Of a DNA stretch of 64,000 nucleotides, positions 24,896 through 33,369 are shown one piece after another; the first letter of the stretch is position 1, and every line of letters begins with the position of its first letter. Source of the stretch: Streptomyces sp. CoH27. Lineage in GTDB: Bacteria; Actinomycetota; Actinomycetes; Streptomycetales; Streptomycetaceae. Location: NCBI RefSeq assembly GCF_020181035.1, contig NZ_JAIQYY010000007.1:298589-362588 (forward strand), read 5' to 3'. The notes under the pieces are model-generated. The model searched no databases. It was not told where the DNA came from and saw only the letters and a list, made by a program, of their open reading frames with translations. The translations under genes and the position numbers were made by a program.

Positions 24896-25573
24896 GTGAC
24901 CCCTGCCGACACCGGCACCGACACCGGCACCGACTCCAGCATCGACACCGGCGTCGGCGGCCGGACGCGACCCTGCGGTGCCGTGCGGGGCAGGCCCCGC
25001 AGCGAGGCCGTGGAACGCGCCATCCTCGAAGGCGTGATGAAGCTCCTGGAGGACGGCGTCCCCCTCGCCGAGCTCTCCATCGAGCGCGTCGCACGCACGG
25101 CCGGCGTCGGCAAGGCCACCATCTACCGCCGCTGGAGCGGCAAGGAGGAGCTGTTCGTCGACGTCGTACGCGCCGCCGAACCCCCCGACCCCGAACTCCC
25201 CGGCACCAGCCTGCGCGACGACCTCGTCGTCCTGCTGGAGTCCCTGCGCGTGCGCGGCCTCGCCAGCCGCTCCTCCGCGATCCTGCACAACGTGTACGCC
25301 CAGATGAAATCCAGCCCCAAGGTCTGGGCGGCGTACCACGCCGGCGTCATCGCCCCCCGCCGCGACCTCGTCATCGAGGTGCTGCGCCGGGGGCGGGACA
25401 GCGGCGAACTCCGGCCGGACATCGATCTGGAACTGGCCAACGACCTGTTCGTCGGCCCCATGCTCGTCCGCAGCATCCTGCGCCCCGACGGCGAGCTGCC
25501 CGAGGGCCTCGCGGAGGAGATCGTCGACACGGTCCTCACCTGCCTACGACCCGTCAGCTCGACAGCCTCGTAG
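24896..25573 (+). CDS. TetR/AcrR family regulator, probable repressor of the upstream exporter
   Basis: This is a 225-residue regulator with an N-terminal tail of about 30 residues rich in Thr, Asp and Gly, an HTH (IERVARTAGVGKATIYRRWSGKEEL in part, about residues 62-86) and a C-terminal ligand-binding domain of the TetR_C_11-like type. The GTG at 24896 follows GAGAGGA by about 10 nt; a later start inside the flexible tail is possible. Its position after a DHA2 exporter that has a TetR-type operator makes it the likely drug-responsive repressor of that gene. Confidence 0.88.
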   Translation: MTPADTGTDTGTDSSIDTGVGGRTRPCGAVRGRPRSEAVERAILEGVMKLLEDGVPLAELSIERVARTAGVGKATIYRRWSGKEELFVDVVRAAEPPDPELPGTSLRDDLVVLLESLRVRGLASRSSAILHNVYAQMKSSPKVWAAYHAGVIAPRRDLVIEVLRRGRDSGELRPDIDLELANDLFVGPMLVRSILRPDGELPEGLAEEIVDTVLTCLRPVSSTAS

Positions 25574-25760
25574 CATCCATGTGCGGGTTTCGTCACAGAC
25601 CTCAGGGGTCGCACCGCTGAACGGAACTCGCGGCCCCGCGCCGTTCGTCCTCGACTTCCGTACGGCCGTCATGGGACGGCGGGAACGGAGCCGATCATCC
25701 CCTAGGGTCGACAGCGGCACGGGGGGACGACGGTGCACGGCAGGCAGTGAGGCAGACGGT

Positions 25761-26810
25761 ATGGCGCAGCAGGCGTACGTTTCGGAGACGACGGGCGACG
25801 GCAAGGGGCCGAAGCGACCGGGATCCCGGCTCCGACGCCTGGCACAGCGCCTGTTCTCCGGCTGGCGCGGCGACCCGCGCATCTGGCGCCGGGGCATCGT
25901 CCTGGCGGTCCTCGCCCTCCTCCTGGCCCTGGTGATGCTGCTGCACTCGCGCATCCCCAACCAGGTGGGCAACCTCGGCAGCCTCACGGAGACCTTCCTG
26001 CCCTGGCTGGGCCTGACCGTCCCGCTGCTGCTGCTCTGCGCCCTGATCCGGAAGTCGGCGACCGCGCTCCTCGCGATCCTCCTGCCGGTGATCGTGTGGC
26101 TGAACCTCTTCGGGGGCCTGCTCTTCGACCGCACGGGAACGGGCGGCGACCTGATGGTGGCGACCCACAACGTCAACGCCGACAACCCCGACCCGTCGGC
26201 GACCGCCCGCGCGGTCGCCTCCTCCGGCGCCGACGTGCTCGCCCTGGAGGAGATCCCGAACCCCGCCGTCCCCGTCTACGAGCAGGCGCTCGCGCCGACG
26301 TACCGGTACCACGCGGTCGTCGGCACGGTCGGGCTGTGGAGCAGGTACCCGATGAGCGACGTGCACGCCGTCGACATCAAGCTCGGCTGGGAGCGGGCGA
26401 TGCGCGCCACCGTGGCGACCCCCAAGGGTCCGATCGCGGTGTACGTCGCGCACATGCCCTCGGTCCGGGTGAAGATGGCGGCGGGTTTCACCGCCCGCCA
26501 GCGGGACAAGAGCGCCGATGCGCTGGGCGAGGCGATCGCCGCCGAGCCGCTGAAGCGCGTGGTCCTGCTCGGTGATCTGAACGGTACGATGAACGACCGT
26601 TCACTCAACGAGATCACCTCCCAGATGCGCTCCACGCAGGGCGCGGCGGGCAGCGGCTTCGGGTTCAGCTGGCCGGCGTCGTTCCCGATGGCACGGATCG
26701 ACCAGATCATGGTCAAGGGCGTCGAGCCCAGGAGCTCCTGGACCCTGCCGCGCACCGGCAGCGACCACCTCCCGGTGGCGGCCCGTGTGCAGCTGGACAC
26801 GTCGTCGTAA
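25761..26810 (+). CDS. Membrane-anchored endonuclease/exonuclease/phosphatase family protein
   Basis: This 349-residue protein has three predicted membrane helices (about 45-63, 76-94, 98-116) followed by an EEP (DNase I-like) domain facing the outside. Catalytic motifs are visible: THNVNADNP, Glu in ALEEIPNP, GDLNGT and the terminal TGSDHLPV with its catalytic His. Members act on DNA, phosphoinositides or other phosphodiesters; the substrate here is unknown. The ATG at 25761 fits the membrane topology, and a promoter-like TAGGGT lies about 55 nt upstream. It is transcribed alone. Confidence 0.83.
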   Translation: MAQQAYVSETTGDGKGPKRPGSRLRRLAQRLFSGWRGDPRIWRRGIVLAVLALLLALVMLLHSRIPNQVGNLGSLTETFLPWLGLTVPLLLLCALIRKSATALLAILLPVIVWLNLFGGLLFDRTGTGGDLMVATHNVNADNPDPSATARAVASSGADVLALEEIPNPAVPVYEQALAPTYRYHAVVGTVGLWSRYPMSDVHAVDIKLGWERAMRATVATPKGPIAVYVAHMPSVRVKMAAGFTARQRDKSADALGEAIAAEPLKRVVLLGDLNGTMNDRSLNEITSQMRSTQGAAGSGFGFSWPASFPMARIDQIMVKGVEPRSSWTLPRTGSDHLPVAARVQLDTSS

Positions 26811-26840
26811 CCCCCTGGAATACTGGGCCTGAGAGGCTTT

Positions 26841-26872
26841 GTTCCGTAGCTGAACATAAGCTGTGACGGAAC
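26841..26872 (+). promoter_or_regulatory. Inverted repeat upstream of the DHA1 exporter
   Basis: GTTCCGT (26841-26847) and ACGGAAC (26866-26872) flank an inner AGCT...AGCT pair, 34 bp before the exporter start. It could be an operator or a leader-RNA hairpin; I see no leader peptide. Confidence 0.4.
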
Positions 26873-26906
26873 TCCGCTCTCTTACTTCGAAAGGCACAGG
26901 CCCTTC

Positions 26907-28124
26907 ATGCCCCTGGCCCTGCTCGCTCTGGCCGTCGGCGCTTTCGGTATCGGTACCACCGAGTTCGTGATGATGGGCCTGCTGCCCGACGTCGCGGACG
27001 ACCTGCACATCTCCATCCCCACGGCCGGTCACCTGGTCTCGGCGTACGCGCTGGGCGTGGTGATCGGCGCCCCCCTGCTGGCCGCCGTGACGGCGCGGAT
27101 GTCCCGCCGCACGGTCCTGATCGGCCTGATGGGGCTGTTCGTCGCGGGCAACGCCCTGTCGGCGTTCGCCCCCGGCAACGACTCCCTGCTGGCCGCCCGC
27201 TTCCTCAGCGGCCTGCCGCACGGCGCCTTCTTCGGTGTGGGCGCGGTCGTCGCCACGTCGATGGTGCCGCCGGAGCGCAAGGCCCGCTCCGTGTCGCTGA
27301 TGTTCCTCGGCCTGACCGTCGCCAACATCGCGGGCGTGCCGGTGGCGACCCTGATGGGCCAGCACCTGGGCTGGCGGGCGACCTTCCTCGGCGTGAGCGT
27401 GATCGGCCTGGCGGCGATCGCGTCGCTGGCACTGCTGATCCCGCACGACAGGACGCACGCCGGGTCGGCGGGCGGCCTGCGCGGCGAACTGGCCGCGCTG
27501 AGGTCCCTGCCGGTCTGGCTCGCGCTCGGTACGACGGTGGCGGGCTTCGGCGCGCTCTTCGCGGCCTACAGCTACGTCACCCCGATGCTGACGGAGTCGG
27601 CGGGTTACGCGGAGGGCAGCGTGACCCTGCTCCTGGCCCTGTTCGGCGTGGGCGCGACGGCGGGCAACCTGCTGGGCGGCCGGCTCGCGGACCACTCGCT
27701 GCGGGGCACGCTGTTCGGCGGCCTGGCCTCACTGGGTGCCGTGCTGCTGCTGTTCCCGGTGCTGATGCGGGCGGAGTGGAGCGCGGCGCTGGCGGTGACC
27801 CTGCTCGGTATGGCGGCGTTCATCACGGGTTCGCCGCTCCAGCTGATGGTCATGGAGAAGGCGTCGGCGGCCCCCTCCCTGGCCTCCTCCGCCAACCAGG
27901 CGGCCTTCAACCTGGCCAACGCCGGCGGCGCCTGGATCGGCGGCCTGGCCCTCGCGGCGGGCTTCGGCGCCACGTCGCCCGCCCTGGCCGGCGCGGCCCT
28001 GGCGGTGCTGGGGCTGGGCGTGGCGGGGGTGGCGTACGCGGTGGACCGGCGGCGGGCGACTCCGTCGGTGGGGCGCGTCGTCACGTCGCACGTGCCGGAG
28101 GACCTGGCGGCGCTGCACCGCTGA
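26907..28124 (+). CDS. MFS exporter, DHA1 chloramphenicol/arabinose-efflux type
   Basis: This 405-residue, 12-helix transporter begins with the AFGIGTTEFVMMGLLPDVA segment shared by Streptomyces chloramphenicol exporters (CmlR/Cmlv) and the AraJ/YdhP efflux group. ARMSRRTVL is the cytoplasmic loop motif and the GLPHGAFFG helix is also characteristic. The substrate is not provable from sequence. GAAAGG lies upstream of ATG 26907, a little far away, and an inverted repeat precedes it. A strong hairpin covers the stop. Confidence 0.9.
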   Translation: MPLALLALAVGAFGIGTTEFVMMGLLPDVADDLHISIPTAGHLVSAYALGVVIGAPLLAAVTARMSRRTVLIGLMGLFVAGNALSAFAPGNDSLLAARFLSGLPHGAFFGVGAVVATSMVPPERKARSVSLMFLGLTVANIAGVPVATLMGQHLGWRATFLGVSVIGLAAIASLALLIPHDRTHAGSAGGLRGELAALRSLPVWLALGTTVAGFGALFAAYSYVTPMLTESAGYAEGSVTLLLALFGVGATAGNLLGGRLADHSLRGTLFGGLASLGAVLLLFPVLMRAEWSAALAVTLLGMAAFITGSPLQLMVMEKASAAPSLASSANQAAFNLANAGGAWIGGLALAAGFGATSPALAGAALAVLGLGVAGVAYAVDRRRATPSVGRVVTSHVPEDLAALHR

Positions 28125-28144
28125 CCCCACGGTCAGCGGTGCAG
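28113..28144. terminator. Bidirectional terminator, 14-bp perfect stem
   Basis: CTGCACCGCTGACC (28113-28126), loop CCAC, GGTCAGCGGTGCAG (28131-28144). The exporter stop codon lies inside the stem, and the convergent minus-strand gene ends 4 nt further on. Confidence 0.8.
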
Positions 28145-28147
28145 TGG

Positions 28148-28585
28148 TCAGCCGTAGCAGGCGGCCAGCGCGGCCGGCCGGAATCTGTGGCTGAAGTCCA
28201 GCGGGATGTCCAGGGCCAGGAAGTTCTTGCCGTTTCCCGTCCTGGCCCGCAGGCGGATCCGGTGCTGGGCCACCGGCACCGTCTCGGGAAGCTGGAGGTT
28301 CCATGCCTGCCGCCACGGGCCGGCGGGCGGTCTGGGGTCGCCCGACAGTCTCGCGCCCAGGCCCGCCAGCAGATCGGGCAGCCGGTAGCTTCTGTCCAGC
28401 ATCTTCACCGGGCCGAACTTCATGACCACACTGCAGGTGACCCGGGTCAGGTCGACGGTCTCCTTGAGATGACCGTCGATCTCCCAGCGGACCTGGCGCC
28501 CTAGCCACGGCAGTGCGGGGGTCAACCTGATGTCACGGATGTCCAGGACGTAGGTCTCGTCGCTCGCGTCCTCCACCAGGCGCAT
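28148..28585 (-). CDS. Hypothetical protein
   Basis: This is a 145-residue soluble protein, probably beta-rich, of a family I do not recognise. It starts MRLVEDASDETYVLDIRDIRL and contains TCSVVMKFGPVKMLDRSYRLPDLL and a closing NFLALDIPLDFSHRF. The alternating hydrophobic pattern suggests a beta-sandwich, loosely like lipid-binding ML-type proteins, but the match is weak and no signal peptide is present. It is convergent with the DHA1 exporter. Confidence 0.5.
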   Translation of the reverse strand: MRLVEDASDETYVLDIRDIRLTPALPWLGRQVRWEIDGHLKETVDLTRVTCSVVMKFGPVKMLDRSYRLPDLLAGLGARLSGDPRPPAGPWRQAWNLQLPETVPVAQHRIRLRARTGNGKNFLALDIPLDFSHRFRPAALAACYG

Positions 28586-28739
28586 GGCTCACCTCGCTCA
28601 CCCTGCGGTGTGTCGTCTCGGTGTCTCGGACAACCCCGGCGCGGCCGGTGCGCGCGCCCACGGGAGGCGCTGGGCGCCTCGTGTTCGGCCCAGGGCCGGG
28701 GTGTGCGCGGCGCGGGGTTGCCTGACAATGACGGGGACA

Positions 28740-28774
28740 GGAGCCCCGGCCCGATTCCGGCGGGCCGGGGCTCC
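28740..28774 (-). terminator. Terminator after the secreted 171-residue protein gene
   Basis: GGAGCCCCGGCCCG (28740-28753) pairs perfectly with CGGGCCGGGGCTCC (28761-28774) across a 7-nt loop, 22 nt after the minus-strand stop at 28797. Confidence 0.75.
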
Positions 28775-28796
28775 ACATGATGCAGTCGGTTCTGGA

Positions 28797-29312
28797 TTAG
28801 GCCTCGTGGCCCTTGACCACGCGGAAGCTGGCCAGCACGCCGTCCTCGACCTTGACGCCCTCGGGGGGGCACGCGTGCACGCCGAAGCTGGAGCTGTGGG
28901 GGCCGACGGTGGCGATGGGGGCGCCGTTGTCGCAGACCGCTCCGCGGAAGACCTCGACGGTCTTGTGGCTGTCGTTGCGGATGTTCAGGGTCTTGGCACC
29001 CAGGCCGCTGACGACGGTGATGCAGCCACCCGGGTGGGGGGAGTACGAGCGCTCGTTGATCTCGATCCGGCCCTCGTGCCGGCGGCCCCGGCCCTCCTCT
29101 CCCCGGCCCTCGTTGCCCCGGCCCTCGTTGCCCTTGCCCCAGTTCTCGTTGCCGTTGCCGGAGTCGCCGCCCTGCGGCGCGGCGACGGCCGCCGCCGGAG
29201 CCGCCTGAGGAACCGGAGCGGAAGCAGCCGAGGCGTACGTGATGCCGGTCGCGGCAAGAGCTGCGGCGGCCCCGACGGCGGCGGTCACCATGGTGGATCG
29301 TGCGAGCTTCAT
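28797..29312 (-). CDS. Secreted protein with Gly/Arg/Glu-rich linker
   Basis: This 171-residue exported protein has a signal peptide (MKLARSTMVTAAVGAAAALAAT..., cleavage near ASA at about 31), an Ala/Pro segment, a low-complexity linker of NEGRG-type repeats (about 52-82), and a C-terminal beta-rich domain of about 85 residues with three cysteines (GGCITVV, GAVCDNG, VHACPPEG). No family is recognised; a cell-surface binding role is possible. GGAG 7-8 nt before the ATG sets the start, and a strong terminator follows. Confidence 0.7.
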   Translation of the reverse strand: MKLARSTMVTAAVGAAAALAATGITYASAASAPVPQAAPAAAVAAPQGGDSGNGNENWGKGNEGRGNEGRGEEGRGRRHEGRIEINERSYSPHPGGCITVVSGLGAKTLNIRNDSHKTVEVFRGAVCDNGAPIATVGPHSSSFGVHACPPEGVKVEDGVLASFRVVKGHEA

Positions 29313-29609
29313 GTCGCTTCTCCTGTCTCGTATCTCCGAGGTGCCGGCCCGTCAGCCGGCTCGGGAACGAACATACCCATCGCGGTCATATCAGTCATAC
29401 CGGAAAGTCGACGTGAGGGCCGATCAGGGTATTTGTGACCTCGGGTGCCGCCTCTCCGGGGCGCTGACGCCCGTCTCAACTGACCAAGAAAAAAGAACGA
29501 TTGACGTACTTTTACGCCGTCGGAGTGATCTTCTGACGTCCGCTCACCGCAGATCGGCACGGCGTGTCGCTGCGGATGTGACGCGGTGCGTCGTGTTAGG
29601 CGGGCGCGT
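29313..29609. other. AT-richer intergenic region
   Basis: This gap is distinctly AT-richer than its surroundings (for example AAGAAAAAAGAACG near 29487-29500), with TTGACG at about 29502. It holds the promoter of the minus-strand secreted-protein gene, whose leader can form a GCCGGC stem just before the ribosome site. I see no gene in it. Confidence 0.4.
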
Positions 29610-29656
29610 AAAAACAAAAAGGGGGGCGTGAGGTCCACCAGGACCCCACGCCCCCC
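29610..29656 (-). terminator. Canonical intrinsic terminator of the sedolisin gene
   Basis: GGGGGGCGTGAGGTCC (29621-29636), loop ACCA, GGACCCCACGCCCCCC (29641-29656) forms a 16-bp stem with one mismatch. In the minus-strand transcript it is followed by UUUUUGUUUUU (29620-29610), the only textbook U-tract terminator I noticed in the window. Confidence 0.93.
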
Positions 29657-29680
29657 GCTCCTCAGCGGAGCGTCAGTGCG

Positions 29681-31618
29681 TCAGTGCTTCGCGTACGACT
29701 GCACGTAGCCGTTCGCGGGCGTGCCCACGCCCGTCACGTCGTCGTAGCCCTTCACCGCGGACAGGGAGCTGTCCTTGCCGAGGCTGCGGGCCGAGTACAG
29801 CAGGCCGCCGGAGGCGTCCAGGCCGTTGGCGAAGTCCACGCGGGCGACCGCCAGGCCGGAGCCCGTCGGGTTGTCCGTGACGTCGTGGAAGACGCCCTTC
29901 TTGTAGTCGGCGTAGATCGTCGGGTTGGCGAAGCCGATCGCCTTGCCGCCGCGGGCCTCCTGGGCCAGGGCCTGGATGGCCGCGATGGTCGGCGCGGCCA
30001 GCGACGTGCCGCCGATGCGGTACTCGCTGTACTGCTGCGAGCCGTCCGGGAAGGTCTGCGTCTGGCCGACCAGGAAGCCGGTGTTCGGGTCGGCGATGGC
30101 CGCGATGTCCGGGACGACACGGTTGCCGGAGGCGTTGTTCGCCTGCGACAGCGCGTCCGGGACGACGCCCTTCTGGTAGTACGGCTCGGCGACCGTCTTG
30201 CTGGTGCCGCCGCCCGCGCCCGAGGTGAACGCGCCGGGGAAGTTCGTCCAGCTCTTGCCGTCCGCCGCCAGGGTCGCCTTCTCGGTGCCCCAGCCGGTCT
30301 CCCACAGGTACTTGTCGCCCTTGCCGACCGCCAGGGACGTACCGCCGACCGCGGTCACCCAGGCCGAGTTGGCCGGGGTGTCGACCTGCTTCGTACCGGT
30401 GTTGGCGACCTCGTCACCGTTGTCGCCGGAGGAGAAGTAGAAGCCGATGCCCTGCACCGCGCCCAGCTGGAAGACCTGGTCGTAGGCCGCGGCCAGGTCC
30501 GGAGTCTGGCTGGACTCCACGTCGCCCCAGGAGTTGGAGACGATGTCGGCCAGGTGGTTGTCCACGACCTTGCTGAGCGAGTCGAGCAGGTCGTCGTCGT
30601 AGCAGGAGGCGGCGCCCACGTAGGTGACGTCCGCGTCCGGCGCGACCGCGTGCACGGCCTCGACGTCGAGGGTCTCCTCGCCGTACCAGCCGGCGGCCTT
30701 GCACTCCTTGGTCCTGGTCCAGTTGTTCGGCAGGACCTGGTGCAGCTGGCTGGTCTTCCAGGCCGCGTCACCGTTCTTCAGCGCGTACGTGCCGGCGTCG
30801 AAGGCGATGGTCGGCGAGGCGTAGGCGTCGGTGATGGCGACGCGGACACCCTTGCCGGTGTACTTGCCGGCGCCGTACGCCGCGCGCAGCTGCTTGCCGG
30901 TGTAGCCCTTGATCGCGTACGGGATCTTGCCGCCGTACGCGTCCGGCAGCGTGGTCGCGATGTTCGAGCCGAAGTACGTCGAGAACGGGCCCGAGTTCCT
31001 GAACACGGCGTCCGGCGCCGGCAGCTGGTCGTCGTGGTTCGCCTTGTGCGGGGCGTTGTCCAGGCCGGTGACGGTCAGGACGGCACCCCGCAGGGCGGCC
31101 GGGACGGAGGCCGTCTGCGCCGGGGCGCGGTAAGTCGCCGAGCCCTTGGCGTAGTTGTGCAGCTTGGTGCCGAACGCCTTCTCGGCGGCGGCGACGTCAC
31201 CGGAGACGGCGACGTAGTGCTGGGTGACCGAGGTGACCTTCAGTCCGGCCGACGTCAGCCAGGACTTGACGGCGTCCACCTGGGCCTTGGTGGCCCCGAA
31301 GCGGGCCTGCGCGGTCTTCGCGCTCAGGTACTTGCCGTAGTGCGGCGAGCTCGGGTCGGACACCGCCTTGGCGTAGGCGGCGAGGCCCGCCGCGTCCCGC
31401 CCGGCCAGGTAGACCCGGGCGTTCACCGCGGCGCTGTCCGCGGTGGCTCCCTTGTCCGCCTTGGCCGTGGCCCACAGCGGCTTGGTGCCGTTCAGTGCCT
31501 GACGAGCAGGGCTGTCCGCGGCGTGTGCCGCGGGTATGCCCAGCGCCAGCGCGCCGGCGACCATGGGCAGTGTCGCTGCCATGCTCACGGCGCGCAGCTT
31601 GGCGCGGTTGGATCTCAT
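29681..31618 (-). CDS. Secreted S53 (sedolisin/kumamolisin) serine-carboxyl protease
   Basis: This is a 645-residue exported proprotease. A signal peptide (cleavage near AHA-ADS, residue 35 or so) is followed by a pro-kumamolisin activation domain (about 45-190) and the S53 catalytic domain. Catalytic Glu and Asp lie in EETLDVEAVHAVAPDAD, the oxyanion Asp in NSWGD, the nucleophile in GGTSLAAP, and the C-terminal DVTGVGTPANG is the calcium site. Such enzymes usually act at acidic pH. I start at MRSNRAKLRA: AGGGGG lies about 5 nt upstream. An in-frame ATG ten codons earlier is less likely. Confidence 0.93.
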   Translation of the reverse strand: MRSNRAKLRAVSMAATLPMVAGALALGIPAAHAADSPARQALNGTKPLWATAKADKGATADSAAVNARVYLAGRDAAGLAAYAKAVSDPSSPHYGKYLSAKTAQARFGATKAQVDAVKSWLTSAGLKVTSVTQHYVAVSGDVAAAEKAFGTKLHNYAKGSATYRAPAQTASVPAALRGAVLTVTGLDNAPHKANHDDQLPAPDAVFRNSGPFSTYFGSNIATTLPDAYGGKIPYAIKGYTGKQLRAAYGAGKYTGKGVRVAITDAYASPTIAFDAGTYALKNGDAAWKTSQLHQVLPNNWTRTKECKAAGWYGEETLDVEAVHAVAPDADVTYVGAASCYDDDLLDSLSKVVDNHLADIVSNSWGDVESSQTPDLAAAYDQVFQLGAVQGIGFYFSSGDNGDEVANTGTKQVDTPANSAWVTAVGGTSLAVGKGDKYLWETGWGTEKATLAADGKSWTNFPGAFTSGAGGGTSKTVAEPYYQKGVVPDALSQANNASGNRVVPDIAAIADPNTGFLVGQTQTFPDGSQQYSEYRIGGTSLAAPTIAAIQALAQEARGGKAIGFANPTIYADYKKGVFHDVTDNPTGSGLAVARVDFANGLDASGGLLYSARSLGKDSSLSAVKGYDDVTGVGTPANGYVQSYAKH

Positions 31619-31852
31619 AGAACCCCCTGCGATGCGGTTCGCATGCATGTAGTGGTCGATTCGTCATGCGGTCCGCGTGCCGGCCCGCGGCGGTTCGGCC
31701 GACCGTATGGATCACACGATGGGGGTTACTTTGTCCGATGAACCGTTCATGTCAGGGGAACGGAAAGGTCAAGAGAAGCTCAAGTAACCGTCAGGTAGGG
31801 CGATTTGGGCCTATTTATCCTTACGGCTGAGTAACGGAACAGATCGTCCACT

Positions 31853-31886
31853 GTTCACGAACGCGCTTTCACTCCGTTCACGAACG
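31853..31886. repeat. Paired GTTCACGAACG direct repeats
   Basis: Identical 11-bp copies at 31853-31863 and 31876-31886, 23 bp apart, each nearly palindromic (CGTTC-AC-GAACG). The second contains the stop codon of the DUF305 gene. They could be an operator for the protease gene, whose promoter region begins here, or a chance duplication. Confidence 0.5.
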
Positions 31887-32510
31887 TGGCTTCGCTCCCC
31901 GCTCCTTGAGCATCCCGGCCATCACCTGGAGCTCCGACTGCTGCGCGTCGACCATGCCCTGCGCGAGCCGCTTCTCCACCGCGACGGTGCACTTGGCCAC
32001 ACACCCCTCGGCCATGTGGATACCGCCCTTGTGATGGTCCGTCATCAACTGGAGGTAGAAGACCTCGGCCTGCTTGCCGCTGAGCGACTGGAGCTTCTTC
32101 AGCTCCGTGTTCGTCGCCATGCCCGGCATCAGCGAGCCGTCCCCGCGCTCGGGCATGTCGCCCATGCCCATCCAGGCCATCGGCGGCTTCGCCGACACCT
32201 TCGGCAGCCCCCACAGATCCAGCCAGCCCAGCAGCATGCCGCGCTGGTTGGCCTGCGTCTGCGCGATGTCGTACGCGAGCCGCCGCACGTCCGGGTCCGT
32301 CGTGCGGTCGCGCACGATGTACGACATCTCGACGGCCTGCTGGTGGTGCACGGCCATGTCCCGGGCGAACCCGGCGTCGGCCGACTCCGCCGCCGGTGTC
32401 TTCGCGTCCGGTCCGCCGGAGTCCTCGGCCACCGCGTAGGTGACCGCGCCGGCGGCGACGAGCACCGCCGCCGCCGTGCCCGCCACCCAGCCGACGCGCC
32501 GCCGGCCCAC
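31878..32510 (-). CDS. DUF305 family exported protein
   Basis: This is a 210-residue protein anchored or exported through an N-terminal hydrophobic segment (about 8-28), followed by a DUF305 four-helix ferritin-like bundle. The family's paired motifs are present: HHQQAVEMS near residue 55 and DHHKGGIHMAEGC near 158, both rich in His and Met. DUF305 proteins are often linked to copper handling, which is inference here. The GTG start overlaps the DUF3105 stop by one base (TAGTG), so it is translated together with that gene. Two extra Cys (EGCVAKC) may also bind metal. Confidence 0.88.
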   Translation of the reverse strand: MGRRRVGWVAGTAAAVLVAAGAVTYAVAEDSGGPDAKTPAAESADAGFARDMAVHHQQAVEMSYIVRDRTTDPDVRRLAYDIAQTQANQRGMLLGWLDLWGLPKVSAKPPMAWMGMGDMPERGDGSLMPGMATNTELKKLQSLSGKQAEVFYLQLMTDHHKGGIHMAEGCVAKCTVAVEKRLAQGMVDAQQSELQVMAGMLKERGAKPRS

Positions 32511-33214
32511 TACATCGCCCCGCTGGTGCAGGCGGCGCCCGGCTCCGGGGTCTGCGGGCCCTCGACGTAGGCGGTGAAGAACTTGTCCACCTCGGGGTCG
32601 CTCGCGCTCTTCACCGCCACCTGGCGGCCCCAGGCCGACAGCATCAGCGGCGCGGCCTGGTTCTCGTACGGGCTCATCATCGAGTACGGCGTCTTCTTCA
32701 CCTTCGCCGCGAGCAGGTCCACGTCGGCCTTGCTCGCCTTGCTGGTGTACGTCACCCAGACCGCGCCGTGCTCCAGCGAGTGCACGGCGTTCTCGTCCTG
32801 GAGCGGCTTGGTGTAGACGGTACCGTCACAGGTCGCCCAGACCGGGTTGTGGTTCCCGCCGACCGGGGGGTGCATCGGGTACGACACCCTGGTCGTCACA
32901 TGCGTGCGCGACAGCGTGCCGGACCAGGTCTGCACACCGTCCTTGCCGGTGGTGAAGTGCCCGGAGTCCCCGGCGGGGCCACCGCCCTTGGAGCCGCCGT
33001 CGGAGCCGCTCTTGGAGTCGCTCGCGGTGAGCGACTTCTTGTCCGACTGGGAGTTCACGAGGACCACACCACCGACGACGAGACCGGTGACGACCACCAC
33101 GGAGGCGCCGATGGTGAGCGCCCGGTTGCGGCGCTCACGGGCACGCTCGGCGCGCCGCATCTCGTCGATGCGCGCCTTGCGCGCCGCGCTGCTGCTGTTC
33201 TTCGCGGAACCCAT
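32510..33214 (-). CDS. DUF3105 family membrane-anchored protein
   Basis: This 234-residue protein has a basic cytoplasmic N terminus, one membrane helix (about 33-53), a Ser/Gly-rich linker and an external DUF3105 domain. The latter contains MHPPVGGNHNPVW, a single Cys in WATCDG and VHSLEHGAVWVTY, a His-rich set that could hold a metal. AAGGA 8 nt before the ATG at 33214 sets the start. It is translationally coupled to the DUF305 gene, suggesting the two form one extracytoplasmic module. Confidence 0.88.
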   Translation of the reverse strand: MGSAKNSSSAARKARIDEMRRAERARERRNRALTIGASVVVVTGLVVGGVVLVNSQSDKKSLTASDSKSGSDGGSKGGGPAGDSGHFTTGKDGVQTWSGTLSRTHVTTRVSYPMHPPVGGNHNPVWATCDGTVYTKPLQDENAVHSLEHGAVWVTYTSKASKADVDLLAAKVKKTPYSMMSPYENQAAPLMLSAWGRQVAVKSASDPEVDKFFTAYVEGPQTPEPGAACTSGAM

Positions 33215-33331
33215 GAGGCTTGTGTCCTTCTGAGGGAGAGGGGACGGGCGGGGTGGGTGGGGCCCGCTGATCGTAATCGGCAACCGCTGCCGCGCCGTAG
33301 GAACGGACAGCAAACAGACAGGCAAAGGGAT

Positions 33332-33369
33332 AATTTGAACCCGGGATGCGTATTACCTACGCTCGCGGT
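33332..33369 (+). promoter_or_regulatory. nsrR promoter with NsrR-like operator
   Basis: -35 TTGAAC (33335-33340), a 17-bp spacer and -10 TACGCT (33358-33363) are followed after 6 nt by the nsrR ATG, so the message is probably leaderless. An imperfect 11-1-11 inverted repeat (33332-33354; AATTTGAACCC, G, GGATGCGTATT; 7 of 11 pairs) covers the -35 and spacer, consistent with autorepression. Confidence 0.6.
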
